Shown piece after piece: positions 63,332 through 64,000 of a stretch of 64,000 nt of DNA. Under the pieces are notes generated by a model, which searched no databases, was not told the DNA's origin, and saw nothing but the letters and a program-made list of their open reading frames with translations. The DNA comes from DATLMR01 sp035634255 (lineage in GTDB: Bacteria; Acidobacteriota; Blastocatellia; UBA7656). Each line of letters begins with the position of its first letter. The first letter of the stretch is position 1. The DNA lies in assembly GCA_035634255.1 (NCBI GenBank), contig DASQDI010000157.1:124001-188000 (forward strand), in the 5' to 3' direction. The position numbers and the translations under genes were made by a program.

Positions 63332-64000
63332 ATGAGCAGACTCGCAATGTTGATAATCGCTCCGGCATTCTGTTACCTGCTGATCGCTTTGCCGGTCGAG
63401 CATTCGACGGTGGCAAAAGCAGGCCAAGCTTCCGGGCAGGACCCCCGGACCGTACAGATCAATGTTCAGGAAAAGATCAACGCCTTAAGCTCGCCCGACA
63501 CGCACGCGCGCGCGTCCGCCGCGTGCTACATCGCGGAAAGCGGGGCGAAGCCGGAAGCAGCCATACCTCACTTGATACGCATGCTGGGAGACGACACGCC
63601 TCTCGATTCCGTCGAATGCGGAGAGAATCGCTCGTGGCGCGGCAAGTTCGGCAAAGGGTCCGCCACTTCGCCCGGCGAGGAGGCGGCCAAGGCGTTAATG
63701 TCGATAGGCAAGCCGGCCGTCGAGCCGTTGATCGGGGTCGTTAAATCCTCAGACTGGCGCGTGCGAAAGAACGCGACGTGGGCGCTCGGCCCGATTGACG
63801 ACGAGAGGACCGTTGATCCGGTCATCGCGAGCCTGGGCGATGGCGACTGGCGCGTGCGCGAAGTGGCGGCGTGGGGGCTGGGGCTCAAGAAAGACCCCCG
63901 CGTGGTCGACCCGCTCATTAACGCGCTCAGGGAGTCGAACGGGCAGGTGAGAGAGAAGGCCGCGTGGGCGCTCGGGCTTCAGGGGAATCGCAATTCCGTC
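63332..64000 (+). CDS. Secreted HEAT-repeat protein, cut by the right edge
   Basis: 223 residues visible, open to the window end. AGGAGG lies before the ATG. A signal peptide (MLIIAPAFCYLLIALPVEH) is followed by HEAT repeats (EKINALSSPDTHARASAACY, SDWRVRKNATWALG, NGQVREKAAWALGL). The repeats closely match the HEAT tail of the preceding BlaR1-like protein, down to near-identical DNA stretches, so one arose from the other by duplication. It may bind or mimic the sensor tail. Confidence 0.85.
   Translation, partial: MSRLAMLIIAPAFCYLLIALPVEHSTVAKAGQASGQDPRTVQINVQEKINALSSPDTHARASAACYIAESGAKPEAAIPHLIRMLGDDTPLDSVECGENRSWRGKFGKGSATSPGEEAAKALMSIGKPAVEPLIGVVKSSDWRVRKNATWALGPIDDERTVDPVIASLGDGDWRVREVAAWGLGLKKDPRVVDPLINALRESNGQVREKAAWALGLQGNRNSV

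Overview
The window reads as a high-GC Gram-negative chromosome, most likely from Acidobacteriota and perhaps near Blastocatellia. That placement is inferred from gene content: PEGA-type Ser/Thr kinases, CSLREA/HYR/DUF11 surface proteins, DUF4384 proteins, a secreted caspase, and a bc complex fused to a multihaem cytochrome beside a caa3-like oxidase with two COX3 subunits. I saw no rRNA, tRNA, CRISPR array, phage or transposase. Coding density is high, and most genes have a GGAG/GAGG ribosome site.

Layout. (1) 1-5335, minus strand: a signalling operon with a PocR-GAF-GGDEF cyclase, a P-loop ATPase fused to an anti-sigma-type HATPase, a STAS antagonist and a GAF/HD-GYP phosphodiesterase cut by the left edge. 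It joins c-di-GMP turnover to partner switching. (2) 5941-18560, plus strand: a cell-envelope block with a membrane kinase fused to PEGA and FGE-sulfatase domains, two DUF4384 proteins, a trypsin-like protease, a large beta-helix/HYR surface protein, a FecR/Ig protein and a secreted caspase-TPR protein. (3) 18729-20674: a 2[4Fe-4S] ferredoxin and two membrane proteins. (4) 21246-36142, minus strand: a 15 kb respiratory locus running Rieske, split cytochrome b, octahaem cytochrome c, cupredoxin lipoprotein, CtaA, CtaB, Cox2, Cox1, Cox3, Cox3, Cox4, a small CxxC protein and a DUF420 protein. (5) 36412-45649: hslVU from a very clear promoter, a fibronectin lipoprotein, SixA, an M20 peptidase, an alpha/beta hydrolase, PilT, and a UshA-like tetrahaem protein. 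(6) 45650-49170: an accessory patch with attC-like palindromes, a DinB protein, an atypical serine hydrolase and a degenerate patatin. (7) 49207-60586: acyl-CoA ligase, YacP/NYN nuclease, FecR protein, GAF-PP2C phosphatase, an archaeal-type XPB helicase/Bax1 pair, malic enzyme, quinone oxidoreductase and a beta-propeller protein. (8) 60698 to the end: a BlaI/BlaR1-like module with a well-defined promoter-operator and HEAT-repeat partners.

The strongest unusual signal is at 43598-45151. One continuous frame holds a single in-frame UGA directly after a conserved PCG motif where relatives normally carry Cys. Reading UGA as selenocysteine joins a signal peptide and phosphoesterase-like domain to four CxxCH haem sites. 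Other notable signals are a dispersed intergenic repeat family with GGGGTCAGG-type inverted ends, a 31-nt near-perfect palindrome inside a signal-peptide region, and an HslV that appears leaderless and carries an N-terminal propeptide. All domain names come from reading motifs; no search was run.
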